Of a stretch of 64,000 nt of DNA, positions 46,516-59,082 are shown piece by piece. The notes beneath the pieces were generated by a model that was not told the origin of the DNA, did not search any database, and saw only the letters and a list, made by a program, of their open reading frames with translations. Each line of letters starts with the position of its first letter. Positions within the stretch are counted from its first letter, which is position 1. This stretch comes from Cercophora sp. LCS_1. Its lineage: Eukaryota > Ascomycota > Sordariomycetes > Sordariales > Lasiosphaeriaceae. A program made the translations under genes and the position numbers. The stretch lies in assembly GCA_036250225.1 (NCBI GenBank), contig JAPZLL010000036.1, forward strand, positions 1-64,000, in the 5' to 3' direction.

Positions 46516-48250
46516 CTAGGAGGCAACGGCGGACTGGCCGCGACCACGCGGAGCACCACCGCCACGGCCTCGGCTCTGGCCCGAAAAGCCACCGCGACCG
46601 GATCCCTGGCTGCTAGTGCGGTTGCCCTCGAAACCGCCACGACCGCGACCAGCGGCACCACCTCGGGTGGCGTTGTAGTTGCTACCTCCATATGCATTGG
46701 CCTTGGGGCGCCGCTGCTCGACAACGACGCTCTCGCCGTTCACGGTGTGTGGGTTGGCCGCAACAGCGGCGTTGTATCCGGCCTGGGTCTTGAACTCAAC
46801 AAACGCGCAGTTCTGTTGTCATGTTAGTCCCGTTGCAACATCAAACAAATGGATGCCACAAACCTTCTGGCGGTTGATGTCAAAGTACTCGAGCTCGCCG
46901 AAAGCTTGAAGGGCGTTACGCAAGTCGTCTTCGCGAACCTTATCCGTCACGAACTTGATGTATGCCATGGCGCCCTCCTTCTCGGGCGGCCCGGCGGCAG
47001 AGATCGATTGAGGTCGCCCTGCGCGCTTAGTCTCGGCGGTTTGCCACTCGTTGCCTTGGTCCTTGGTAAGTGCGGATGCAGCAGGAGCGACTGCGGGGGC
47101 AGCGGCAGCCGGGGCGGCAGCAGGCTGCTTCGGGGAGGGCTGCGCGGGTGCAGCAGCGGGAGGCGGGGCGGCCGCCCGAGCCGGAGGAGTGGCGGTCTTC
47201 GCAAGCGGAACAACCGGGCGGACGGGTCCCGCAGCCGCGGCAGCTCTGCTAGCCCAAGTCATAGGCTTTGGCGGCTCCTTAGGCTTCTCGGGCTGGGCGA
47301 CAACAGGCGCAGGTGTCGGGGCGGGCGCGGCCGGGGTAGGCGCGGGGTCCTTTGGCTCCTCAGGCTTCTTCGACTCCTCTTCGGCAACCTCCTCCGCGAC
47401 CTTCACAGGGTCGGGGGTGGGCTCAGCCTCCTTAGCAGGCTCGGGTGTCTCGGTTGCAGGCTCGGGTGCAGTGACCTCAGCGGGCGCAGGGGTCTCCTCT
47501 ACAGAAGCAGCCTCCTCAACCTTCTGATCGGCAACAACGGCGTCAAGCTCGACGGGCTCAACATCCTTGGTGGGCTCCTCAGCGATGGCAGCCTCGGGCT
47601 CAACCTGTTCCTCAACCTCTGGGGCGCCAGGAGCCTCGCTGATCTCGGCCGGGGCAACCTCCTCGGTTTCCTCCTCGATATCATCATTAATGTAACGAAG
47701 GATATCGTTGAGAACGAAGTATCCGGATGGCTGTTTCGCGAGCACGAATGTCTGAACAAACTTGCGCGACTCCTCGCCCTTGTTGGAGATTTCGCCGATG
47801 ACCTGGATGAGGATATGCTCTTCCGAGCCCTGGGAATCCACGTTCGAGATACGGACTTTGCATTCCTGGAACTCGAGTGACTTAATCCGCTCCTGGATGG
47901 CCTTGAAAGTAGTTAGTACACGCGTTTGCAGCTGTTGGGTTCAAGTGGCACGTACCGAGCGGCCATGCGCTACTGGGGCGACCTCGGCCTCACGACCGTA
48001 GACGAACTGCGAGTTCTTACCGTAGAAAAGCTAAAAAGAAAACATCAGTGGGAACGCCGTGGGAATTGGGCACGGATGACTTGGTACTTACGTGAATCTT
48101 CTCGGGGGACTTTCCCAGAGTTGTGTAGTATTGCTCAACGAAGTACCAGCCGACCTCATCCTTAGCAAGATCCTTCTGGGTACCCGCCGACTTCTCTGCT
48201 TGCTGGGCAGTGGCAGTATAGTCCTCGTGGTTGACACCGTTGGTCGCCAT
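46516..48250 (-). CDS. G3BP-like NTF2/RRM/RGG protein (Nxt3/Bre5 type)
   Basis: Minus-strand exons 48250-48092, 48030-47956, 47901-46864 and 46812-46516 (53, 25, 346 and 98 codons plus stop) encode 522 residues, all introns in phase 0 and 48-61 bp. An NTF2-like domain fills about residues 30-150 (VGWYFVEQYYTTLGKSPEKIH, LFYGKNSQFVYG, EHILIQVIGEISNKGEESRKFVQTFVLAKQPSGYFVLNDILRY). An acidic, Ala/Pro-rich linker follows, then an RRM at about 390-462, split by the last intron, and an RGG-rich tail. This architecture is that of animal G3BP, fission-yeast Nxt3 and yeast Bre5: RNA-binding stress-granule proteins that also act as cofactor of a ubiquitin protease. Confidence 0.9.
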
Positions 48251-51200
48251 CGTAACTCAACGTAGTGATAGGTTAGGACGAAGAGCGTATCCTGATGCGG
48301 CGCGCGGGTAAGGAAAAAAGAAATCCCGTTGTCAAATATTCGGACCGGAGAGGTCGCGTCCACGTCGAAAAGGTGAGGATAGCTGGGCTCAGGTTAGGGG
48401 GCGTTGCTAAATGCGTGGTTATGCGATGGAGTGCCAATTAGGAAAACGAACCTTTCGAAGACGTCGATACTGGGTTGTGGAAAGCCCGAGAATCGGGGGG
48501 CGAACTTTAGGCGGATGGATCGATTACGGAAAGCGCGAGGAGAGACAGCTGGGGTGAGCTGCCAGATGTAAGATCGGATTGAGCCACCAAACTAGTCGAC
48601 TAGAAATCTTCTTCTAGCGGCGCGGAGCGGCTTGTGCAGAAGAGGAGGAAGGGGCAGGTTTGGGTGGAGAGGTTGACGTCGCGAGCTCTAAAGTTCTAAA
48701 CCGATCGGCTGCTCGCACGCAGAAAAATGATTTGGGTGCTCACAGGAAACTTCGATGCCCCACAATTTCTTCGGAACTTGCCTTCAGGCGAAGACACCTG
48801 ACAACGCAAAGTCCAGGCTCCCCAGCTTGCTCGACAACAAACCTGCCGACCAATCCCACATGGGATAATATATTCTCATGCAGTTCTCGAAATCAAATGC
48901 CCGGAGGGGAAAGGGAGCAGAATGCAATACTGAATTATATGGTAAAATGTTGAGGTTCGCAAGCTGAAAACACAGCTTTGGTGAGAAACACACTGATGTC
49001 GATGGACTACCTCCTCTTGCTTGCCGGGGGAAAAAGACAGCTACATAACGCTACTGGTTCGCAATCATTTTCAGTCTCAGCATGATGCCGGCTCGGCATG
49101 CCACGGGGCACACCGAGCCTGCCCGGCCGAGACCAACCGGACCGGCAGTGTTGCTCTGGGACAGCACCCAGCAGCAGACATTCTATTGGCTACAACTTAA
49201 AGACGCCGACCGCCATCCGATTAGCATCACAGACTCACCTGTACCCCACAGATTTAGCCCAGTGCCATCTCTGCATGTCTGCTTTGTGTCTTATGCGGCC
49301 AGGCGGCTACCTTGCCCGTCGTGGCGTTTCGGGCCCCGGCAGACAGTCCACGACACAGGTCTGGGGTGCTCGGCCAGTTGTTCCTGTCGTTCCGATTCCC
49401 AACTTGGGATTGAATGCTCCGGCGGGACCACACCTTGTGCTATTCTACAGCGCGGCGATTTTACACGCGTTCTTGCAGTTGGAGGGGCCCTCGTTCGAGA
49501 TGGGCGTGATTAGTCCAGTGGCTCCTCGTAACATGCACGTGTCTTAGCTTCAGATGTTGTCTCCTGGCTGGCTCCGACCTCTCCTGGACAGCCGAGAAAG
49601 GCCTTCGTTACGGACCCATCAGTCACAAGGTATGGCCTCCAGCAATTTTATTGTATTTTTCTCTCCTTGCTGGGAGCCACCAGCTTCGCGTCACTGAAGT
49701 GGTGGCTTTGGTCCCGCCTCGACCACCCCAGCTAAAACTGGGAGATGCGCAAGTTCTGACAAAATAAACCCGGCGAGGCGTGCAAGTTGCTTCTCCTTCG
49801 ATGAGAGCAGCAATCCAACCCAAACATCCTCTTGGAAAATTTAGGTTCCCTGAAAGTCTCGACTTTCGGGTCCAGTCAATTTGCGTCGAAGCGCACCCGA
49901 CTGTCCGTGAATAGTTTCGGTCCAAGCGCCAATAGTTATAGGTGCCGATGTGGCTAGACCGTTTATCACCGAAGCACTTGTGACGATTTGGCCTTGGGAT
50001 CATCTGGTGAGCCGAGCTCACTCAAGATATTGGCCGTGCGGTTATCAAAGATCGTAACCAGGATCTGCGGGAATCGCCCTGTAACAGTTGAACAGCCACC
50101 TGGCAATGGTGTGATCAACTCCGGGATTCGCGATCCTCCGCGATCGTCTTGAGCCTTGCGGTCCGAGGACCATGTGTTGTTTGCGCCTTCCGCCTTCCCA
50201 CCCCGCCTCTTCGCATCTGCTCGCGAGCACAACCCATACGCTAAATTGATGAATGGCTCGGCTGCAACTAGCTCTTACAGCTCCGTTCATCAGGCGAGTG
50301 GGTGACTTCGCTGTCGCCTGACTGCGGGGAATGTATCCGGGCCTGCAGCCTTCCAACAAGAGAGAGCTGGCAAACCGCTGATCCTAGTCGCTGCCGCTGG
50401 CAGCTTCGGGGTCTCGGTTTGATTAAATGTCCAGCGCCGAACAACGCGAACCAGGGACACTGATCAAGACGAAACCAACCCGGGCTAGAAGACAAGCCTA
50501 CCTGCCGCGAACCAGACTGTTTTGTGTGTTTGAATAGCAGGGTTCGTGCATCCTCTCCGTCCCTTGCCCCACGATGTTTGGTTAGATACTGCACAGACCT
50601 CCTAACCGTTGGGAGCCCGCCAATGATGGCGTGTTTGAGGCAGGCACGATTGGGCTTTGGGTTGCTGAAGGAGACGCTAGCATGCGAGCTTGCTGCTGCC
50701 AAATCCTTCCAAGCCCAGGAATCACTCGCCCTTCCGTCATCAGGCCAGATGCATATGGAGGCGGGGAAACACAGCAAGACTGTCGAGTTCACGCTGGATG
50801 GCGTAATTGCCCAGAGCTGGCACAGGACATCATTGGCAGCTAGCCACGGGCTAGCTACGGGTGCTCGCTGGTTCGCTGGTTCGCTGGTTCGCTGGCCGTC
50901 CGTCCTGCGATCAACCATGTCTTATTAAAGATGTAGCCCGATACGTCGACGGATCACCATCCGGGTTGCGGAAGTCGAGCTCCCCAGGAGCCCCGGTTGC
51001 CACTTGGCTTACAAGAGAACCAACCCCGCTTTGCCTCGTCTATGTTGCTATCGCGCCACCTGTCCCTTCCAGACCTCTCGCCCGGAATCAGGGACTGGCC
51101 CAAGGTCGACTAGTTCTGACCAAGCTTCTCATTGCCGAGAGATATTCACCGAACACCTGCCGCAATCTGCCGCGGCCTGGCCGTGCTGGTCTCACAAGCA

Positions 51201-51565
51201 CCGCGGCCCCTCCCGGATCTAGTCATCTTGCACCGCGGATGCCGGATGGTGGATGCTACATCACCGAGCCGGCACCTGCATAGAATGCGCCTGCAGCACC
51301 GTGTCGGCCGATACCACGTCTCCTGTGAACGCAGGAATGGGCAGCCCGTCATTCGCAGTTATCTTGTCCCCTCCCGCGATCTGGTTCCCCTTTCCGACAA
51401 CCACCTCGCCGCTCCCCGCCGTCTGAACGCAACACCAACGCCCATTGCTGGGGAGGGGATGTGGGCGGCCGAGCTTGTTCACCACTGTGCAGCGTTCCCA
51501 GCGTTACCGTTACCCACTATCGCCCCTAGATTGCCGGGCCCGATCGAGGCTGGTCCCAGTCGACA
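48251..51565. other. Intergenic region between divergent genes
   Basis: 3.3 kb between the G3BP-like gene (-) and the Zn2Cys6 gene (+). The left few hundred bases are promoter and 5' UTR of the former. A tandem of an 8-bp unit (TCGCTGGT, about four copies) lies near 50865-50897. A 216-codon frame on the minus strand (50268-50918) starts at an ATG but has no recognisable feature. I do not call it a gene. Confidence 0.5.
50865..50897. repeat. Tandem repeat of an 8-bp unit, about four copies
   Basis: TCGCTGGT is repeated about four times in a row, the last copy diverging after GCTGG. Minor repeat in non-coding DNA. Confidence 0.8.
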
Positions 51566-53538
51566 ATGGTCTATTGCGGCAAGGCGTCCCAGAACTGCCA
51601 GAACTGTCGCACGAGGAGAATAAAGGTATGCACGCCTCCCGTCTCCATCGCCTTGCGTCCAGCCCACATTTCGGTCACCAAACTCGGCCGTCGATGTGAG
51701 TCTGAGTCTCCGGAGCCACCTCCGGCCGACCACTCTTGACGGCCAGTTGTGGCCGTGTTCCACCGCGTTGCACGCATGCCAAATGCTGCGCGCCCGCCCT
51801 ATACTCGCTCAAATCCAACCCCCTTTCCCCGCGGGAAGGGTTTTGCTGACCCGGCCCAGTGCGACAAAGTCCGGCCGCAATGCACACAGTGCGTCCGAGT
51901 CGGCAAGCAATGCCCTGGCTACCGGGACCAACTCTCGTTGATGTTTCGCGATGAGAGCACCAAGGTTATCCAGAAGGCTCATGCTCAGTGGGGCGTGTTA
52001 GAGTCATCTGAGAATGGTGACGCATCAGGGTCCTCACCAACTTCCTCCTCTCCAAGCAGCCAGTCCAGCCGCAGTCGAGCCTCAATCGCCTCGAGTGCCA
52101 GTTCGACATCGCCAATCTCACCAGACGGAGGGCGTCTGGTCCCTGCCAGGGTACCCAGAGAGGTGCAAGCGACTAGCGTGGACCGAGCTGTCCAGTTCTA
52201 TCTCGAGCACTATGTTATAGGACTTCCGGATGAAGCAAGGACGGGCCAGGAACTCCACCAAGAGAGATGGGTCTTTTCACCGACGACACGGGATGTCATG
52301 GCCGCCGTCGGATTTGCCAGTCAGTCGAATCTCACCGGAAACAAGGAGCTGATGGCCTTGGCGAGGCAACAATACGGTATTGCCTTGAGGGGCACGGCCA
52401 GCTCACTTCACAGCGCCAATCCTCAGGATCTGGATATTTCGATCCGCGCTGTTGTGATGTTGGGAATGTTCGAGGTAGGGATTGTTTCTTCCCCTTGGCA
52501 GAGCCTTCTGATCGTGTCCAGATTGTCCGCGACGACGGCCTCCCTACGAAAGGAGCACAGACTCATATAATGGGCGGTGCCGCCCTGATGAGAAATCTGT
52601 TGCCCTTTTTTCAGTCATCCCCGGAGGGTTTGCGTGGCCTTCTGCAGCTCTGCTTCTCTATGGTAGCAACGGTCATGTGTTCGGTGCAACAACTATCACC
52701 GGAGCCCAACGTCATGATACCAACCTGTCCCGTCCCTAGTATGGGGCAAGGTATACTACCGCCGACGTTTTTCGAACAAATAAGCTTCGGGAGCACTATG
52801 GCAACGGCAGAAGATATGCCCTCGGCAGAATTGATTGGCCTCCTTTCACGATTCGTTCAGCTCTCAGCTCGGGTACGCAGCCAACTTCTCAAAGACGGAC
52901 AGCCAGAGACAGCTTCGGTTTTACGTGAAGCTCTCGATATTGAGAAACATCTGGACTCATGGGAAAGAAATCAAGCAGGGATTTGGGTTGTAGTCGAGGA
53001 GCAGGTGGAGGGGGACTTCTTCCCTGCCGATGCCGTCTTCGAAGGCAGCTACCATGCCTACGCCGACATGTGGACGGCGCGTGTTTGGACCAACTACCGT
53101 TTCGCCCGGATTTTGGTGAACCAACTTCTACTCGAAGCTATTGAGCGGTTCCCAGGGAGCAGCCTACCCATCGTCTCAGCCGAGCAACAGCAAAAATCGT
53201 ACGATGTCATCAAGCGAGTCTCACGGGATACGTTGGTATCTATCCCCACGCATTACCGTCACCCAAGACTCAAACGACAGCATCGAGAGTTGATCGAAAA
53301 GACGAGGGGCGGCGCGGGAATAGGGGCAGCTCAGATCCCTACTCTATTATTCCAGCTCAAAGTTGCCGGTGCCGCACCTGGAGTCCCGTACAAGAACTGG
53401 GCATGGGCATTGGCTATGATCAGAACCATCTGGGCGGATACAGGCATGCTACAAGCGCGGAGATTAGGCGATTTGCTGGAAAAGTCCAGGGAGGGCAATC
53501 TGCCGTCAACAGTATTTGTAAAGGTCGAGGAGGAATGA
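51566..53538 (+). CDS. Zn2Cys6 fungal transcription factor (563 residues)
   Basis: Exons 51566-51625, 51860-52474 and 52522-53538 encode 563 residues. The first exon has only 60 bases and ends in the middle of the zinc cluster; joining restores C-x2-C-x6-C-x6-C-x2-C-x6-C at residues 11, 14, 21, 28, 31 and 38, which proves the 234-bp intron. A Ser-rich linker and a helical regulatory region of the fungal-specific type follow (for example HIMGGAALMRNLLPFF, RFVQLSARVRSQLL). The second intron (47 bp) joins MLGMFE to IVRDDGLP. It is expected to be a nuclear, sequence-specific regulator. Its targets are unknown; no biosynthetic gene cluster is visible beside it. Confidence 0.87.
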
Positions 53539-55951
53539 GATGGGTCGATGAAAGGGCGTTGGTCTAGGCGATGGAATATCTACAATCGTAGAGTGCAGGA
53601 AAAGCAAGGAATCGACAGGGAAAATGCGGGTTGGGTAGCAGGTAAATGTAAATGCCGTCTTCAGGGTGGTTTTTGGCTGGGCATAGGATCATGATGATAT
53701 CCCGGAGGATCATATTTGAGGTTGGATGGAAAATGAAGGGGTTTTTTTTTTGGTTGTACAGCTTGGGAGTGTGTTACAGCAACACTTCCATATATGCTTT
53801 TTAATTCACGATGGTAGAGAATTTGACCAACAGTCAAACCGGTATATCTGATGGATATGTGGCAACGGATAAATTACGAAAGCCTTCATGGTGCAAGTTG
53901 AAGGTTTCGCACTCAAAAAGCATTGCATTTTGCTCTTGTCTCGTACGCTGTGTGCCATCTTGCGATGGACACGCGCATCCTGGCTCAAGAACAACCAACG
54001 AAGAGGGTTGCACGAATCAGGCAGAAGACGGACCATTCATTCATTCCCACATGTCAGGTTGACCTTGAAAATCCAGTCACAGAGAGAAAGAGTAATCATC
54101 AATTCCCCTCTCCCGCATGTGAAGCCATGAACATGGCCGGTCTCGGATCATCGGTCGAACCTTCCTCGGCGCGTTGGAGATAGCAAACGCGATGCAATTG
54201 GCATCACGATATTATTTCCATGTGAAGTCACCACGGCAAACAAGACTTTCTAGTCCGCGATGCTTCAGGTCGGACAACCTGGCAACGGGAATTCAACCCG
54301 ACCGGTGTGATAGAGAGAAAGAAGAAAAAAAAACGGAAGAGCTCCGAAAGAAACTGGAGTTGGGAAGGTGCTCCGGAAACACCGGCGCGCCCGGGTTTCA
54401 TTTCGGCAGAAGTTGTGTGGTGGCACTGGGCGGCTCTTTTGCGCGCGCACGCGCGTATAAGTGTATATTGAACACAACACAAAGCATGTGGGACTTTGGA
54501 GTTTGGGTGGGAGAAGGATGTGATTTGAATTTTTCTGCGCGACGCGGACGGGAAAATAAAAACGTGGGCTCGCTTATCGCTCGCTGTGTGGTTCGGGGAT
54601 CGGGTGTGGGTCATTTTTCGGCAGGTGATTCCGATCGTTAGGGATTTCGACATTTTTCACATCAAAGGAAGGACATTCACCCTAGAGCGGTAAAAGATGC
54701 CGCTCGATGGGACATCTTTTCTCTTGTCTGCCAAGAAGAGCCGACTTTTGTAAGGACTGTCCCAAGCGACGATCCCAAACGAGAGTGGATGGGGTGCAAA
54801 TCATTCAGATTCAATGCCGTGTCTTGTGTGTGAGGGTCGTTCACGAACCATGGCGGCGATCTCTCTCTTGTGTCGCTTGGAAGACCAGACAATCAACTGT
54901 TGCTTGGTTTGCTGATCACTTGTTCGGTAGGATTATAATTTCAGTCACGTTCAATGCAATCCCGCCGTCCTGGACGCGCCACACCCAGACTTTCGCATGC
55001 AGACGCGTGCCGTGTGGCATTTGAGATGTTGCATACACATGAGGCTCGTTTTGTCTCGAAGTTGGAAGCGTGCAACTCCTTTTCGCGCAACTCGACTCGC
55101 CTGATGGACAGCGGGTGTTGCGATTGGGTTGGCAGTGGCGAGATGAGTCGCGGGCTTGTCGGCGTGAGAGAGTGTTGGGTTTGGCTGATGTTTTATTACT
55201 CGCGATACCTTCCTTTTTGTCCAGCGGCAAGGGGGATGTTTGTGATTTTGGGGGGTAGGGGGTTCAAGAAAGGTGTCTTGGTGGGATGTTGGGGGAAGAT
55301 GAGACTCTTGGGATGGCGCGGGTCTGAGTCGTCGCCCTCCATGAACCACCAACGCTCGGACACACATAGGTTCGAAATCATCAGACAGTGTCGCATCTTG
55401 GTTTCCTTCAGCCCACCATCTTTGGGGATCGTCCATTGATCTGGCCAAGCCACAGATGTGCGCTCGGTACTGGACCCGTCCCCAAGACGCCCCAGAGGGC
55501 ATCTGAGGTACCGGTCCACCAATTCTTGGCCTAGCAGTACCAGGCTCAAACCTCATCGAACGATGACCACACACAAGGTCACTCAAGAGTACTGCACCCG
55601 ACCCCAGAGATCCCGTCCCTTGGCTCGAGGCACCGAGAAATAGTCATGGAGCGCGGAGATCATACAGCCGGTTCGATGGGAATCCCTTGCGAAGATTTGC
55701 TGGGCGATGGCCGGTTTGAGTCCATGTATCTTATAAGTCACGATCATCCGGGGATCTCCTCTGATCTTGGGTGTTCGTCGGTATTGCTCTTCGGCATCGT
55801 ACACTCTCTTGCCGAGACTCAGTTTCTACCGAGCGCCCCGGTGGCCGCTTCTAGTATCATTTCTCTTCGTCGTTCCTTTGAAAGGACGTTCGTTTTGCGT
55901 GAACAGCTTCATTCCTTTCTTGCTGCCGCCGGCAGTCTCTTAGTCATCAAG
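53539..55951. other. Intergenic region
   Basis: 2.4 kb between the Zn2Cys6 gene and the Ser-rich secreted protein gene, both plus strand. Frames up to 211 codons on the minus strand lack an ATG start or a domain. It contains a short alternating GCGCGCGCACGCGCG tract at about 54440-54455. No gene is called. Confidence 0.5.
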
Positions 55952-57297
55952 ATGCACTTCGGGTTGGTGGTGACAGCTCTCGCAGGCCTCACTGCCTTGG
56001 CGGGAGCAGGTGAGGACTTCGCCAATGATTGGTGACCATCGCTGACTTGGGCGACCAGCACCGGCCGAGAAAGGAGGAGCAAAGCGCTACCAGCGCAGGT
56101 CCAGGGGGTTGCTGTCTTCCGTCCTCGCCCATCAGAACCAAACGAATGTTGGGACAATACAAGTTGGAACCATAACCGTCGGGCAAACACTTGGGTCTAT
56201 CGGGCAACTTGCGCAGATTGCTCAGCTTCAGCAACTTGCAGAAGCACAACTTCTCGCCCAGATCCAGTCTCAAGTCTTGTTAGCAACCCAACTCCAAACC
56301 ATCAAGGACAACATCCGTATCAATACCCTCAAGGCTCGCTTCTCCCAAGTGGTGTGTTCCTGATCCTTCCCTCCGATTTGTAAGCACGAACTCACAGTCT
56401 CAGAATACCGTCCTCGTGACAGTCACCAATGTTGTCGATGCTCGCGACCCGTTGAACATCAACAACCGATACCTTCTCAACCACCAGCTCATCGACAACG
56501 GCTTCCCCAACCAAGAGCAAGTCGTTATGATCACAGAAGCGCAGCCCATGACCATCCACGCCACATCCGAGGCCTCATCCCCAACCACAACCGACGCCTC
56601 TTTCTTCGACATCAACTCCCTCCTCAGCTCCGCAGCAGCCGCAGAAAAAACCACCTCGTCCTTCTCCTCCTTCAACCTCGCCTCCCTCCTCTCCTCAGTA
56701 GCAGCGGCAGCCCAGAGCACCGCCCTATCCGCTGCATCCTCAGCAGAGGCATCCTCCTCCTCCACCGCCTCCACAGAATCTTCCTCTGAACCAACCTCCT
56801 CCTCCCCAGCACCCCCTTCCTCCTCCCTCATCGTCCCACTCACCGGCGGCGCCCAGATTCTCCGCCAACAACGCACCATCACAACGACCATCACCCCGCT
56901 GACCGCTTCCTCCCTGACGTCGGGTTCCATCCCCCTCAGCCTCCTAAACCTGAGCAACCCCCAATCGTTTCTCCTCCCCTACGACACCCTCGCCCCGACC
57001 AACCCGCTGATCCTCGAAGACCCAGCCAACATCATCTTTCCCGGGAACCACCACCTGCTTGTCGAGAGCCTGAGCACACTCCAGGCCGACTGCGCGGCGT
57101 TTGCGCTCGGCAACGGCGTGTTTGTCGGCGGCGGAGCGGGTGTCAACATCTTCCCCAGCGTTCAGCAGGCTGTTGCTGCACAGCTGACCACGATTCAGAT
57201 CGGGACAAGGGTGCAGGGGATTCCGGCGGCGATATTGTCTGCGCACCCTGACTTGGCGCAGGGCGTTATTGGGAGTAACAAGAACAAGACGGAGTAA
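55952..57297 (+). CDS. Ser-rich secreted protein with dibasic propeptide sites
   Basis: Exons 55952-56009, 56059-56351 and 56398-57297 encode 416 residues; introns are 49 and 46 bp. Residues 1-19 (MHFGLVVTALAGLTALAGA) form a signal peptide. Right after it lie KR (28-29) and RR (32-33), possible Kex2 sites that would release a short propeptide. The next 80 residues are rich in Gln, Leu and Ile with a heptad-like pattern (GQLAQIAQLQQLAEAQLLAQ), then comes a very Ser-rich part (about 174-260) suited to O-glycosylation and a C-terminal half with Thr, Leu and Asn. No catalytic motif or GPI signal is seen. Cell-wall or extracellular function is likely, its nature unknown. Confidence 0.72.
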
Positions 57298-58181
57298 GAT
57301 GAGGTTTTTGTTTTGTTTTGTTTGGATTGGATGGGATGAATTTTTGTCGGGCGTTTTCCATGGGGGTTGGATTGAACTGGATGGGATATGTATATGATGT
57401 TGAAATCAAAGTAACTTGTTGTATTGGTTTTGGTTCATGTGTGAAACCATCATCGTCTTCTCTGTTTCCATGTTGATGAGTGTCAGGGGTAAAAGACAGA
57501 GTGGATCCTTCTGGTTTCTTGGGAACGAGCGCACCGTCGTCGATCCGAGGAACTATGCTGGGATAAGTCACCCGCAAATCACTTATGAAACCCAGTGGTT
57601 TGTAAATGCAGTAGTCATAATGAGCCGGACCTTTTCATGCTCAGAGTCTCCCATCTTGCCCGTTGTAAACGGTGGATTCTTGGTCTCAGAGGTCGTCAGG
57701 CCGGGCTGATGGACGGTCTTGGCATGGATCCCCTTCGACTGGTGTAAGTTGGTCATGCTTCCTTTCTGCTGCGCTAGGTCAAGGTCGCACCGAGATATTG
57801 GCCAACGATCATTTGCTAGGGCTCTGGTTCAACAGAAACATATAGTCACGTTTTAATCACACACCCAGTTGGTTCAGAGATCAATTACCCTGCCGGAATC
57901 GGTGTTCCTTGGCGTTGCTGTCGTGGGATTTGCGCAGTCACAAGCCACTTCCTTAGCAGCGTTCCATTCCCTTTTCCTCGCAAACTTAATGCAATGTCAT
58001 ATCAACTTGACGCCGTTGTGACCCCATCCATACGCAACCATGCCCTGTCGAACTTGTGCCGTAAAGTCCAAAGAAAGTGACTCGCCAGCAATCCCGCTCA
58101 ACGCTGTCTAAAACACTCCTACCAGCTAAAGGTAGCAGGCGTGATCTCCTGCGAAGAAGCCTCATTCATGGCGACCACATC
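57298..58181. other. Convergent intergenic region
   Basis: 884 bp between the 3' ends of the Ser-rich secreted protein gene (+) and uS3 (-). No gene or notable structure is seen. Confidence 0.5.
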
Positions 58182-59082
58182 CTATTGGTCGGCAGCAGCG
58201 GGCTCCTCCTCGGTCTGCTCCTCCTGGCGTGCAGCCTCAGCGGCAGCCTGGCTGGCGGCGGCCTTAGCGCCGTAGTCCTGGCTGGTAGGCTGAACAACAG
58301 GGGTCTCCTCCTTGGGGTCGATGATGGTGACGGCGTCGGGGAGAGACTTCTGGGGGCCGGCCTTGCCCTCGGGGTCGCTGCCGCGCATGATCTTGACCTT
58401 GATACCGAGCACACCCTGGCGGAGGAGGACGTGCCTGGTAGCGCTGTCGATGAAGTCCTTAGCGGGCTGACCGGAGTGGATCATGAAGCCGTCGGTGAAC
58501 TTCATGGACTTGGCACGGGCAGCGCGGAGCTTGCCAGAGACAACAACCTCGCAACCCTTAGCACCGCTCTCCATGATGAAGCGGAGGACACCATAGCAGG
58601 CACGGCGAACGGCGAGACCGTTGAGGAGCTTGTAGCGGAGGGACTCGCACTGGGCGACGGCGGAGAGACCGCGGTTCTGGACCTTGGCGGCGTAGAGGGA
58701 GACCGAGTTCTCGGGGAACTTGAAACGCTTCTGGATCAAGCTGGTGAGCTCGCGGATGCGGCGGCCCTGCTCGCCGAGGACCTCCTGGGTGTGGGTGGCG
58801 CGGATGATGATATCGGTGACGGTCGGGGTGACGCGGACCTCGACGCCGGAGTAGCCCTCCTCGGCCAGCTCACGCTGGAAGAACTCGTTCAACTCGGCAT
58901 AGAACACGCCGTCGGCGACGAACTTTCTGCGCTTGGAGCTACAGGAGGGAAAAAGAGGCAGTCAGCATCCAAGACAAATTTCGAGATGTTCCAATTCGAC
59001 GGTTTCCATCTGCCCCTCCACTTCCTGCAACGCATTTCAAACCACGCTGAATTACTCACATCTGAGTTCCTGGGACAGCCAT
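58182..59082 (-). CDS. rps3: 40S ribosomal protein uS3 (RPS3)
   Basis: Minus-strand exons 59082-59060 and 58938-58182 (121-bp intron) encode 259 residues. The short first exon gives MAVPGTQ; the joint makes the conserved ISKRRKFVADGVFYAELNEFFQ. A KH domain with its GxxG loop is visible (VLGEQGRRIRELTSL), followed by the C-terminal uS3 domain (NRGLSAVAQCESLRYKLLNGLAVRRACYGVLRFIMESGAKGCEVVVSGKLRAARAKSMKF). The tail is Ala/Gln/Glu-rich. uS3 lies at the mRNA entry of the small subunit. Length and sequence are as expected. Divergent from the myotubularin gene. Confidence 0.95.

Noticed and set aside
46150..47880. Long plus-strand frames of 225 and 343 codons
   Set aside because: Antisense shadows of the Ala/Pro/Glu-rich exons of the G3BP-like gene, whose NTF2 and RRM domains are clear.
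50268..50918. 216-codon ATG-initiated frame on the minus strand
   Set aside because: No recognisable motif; the start falls in a tandem repeat and the composition looks like translated non-coding DNA. Could be revisited with RNA data.
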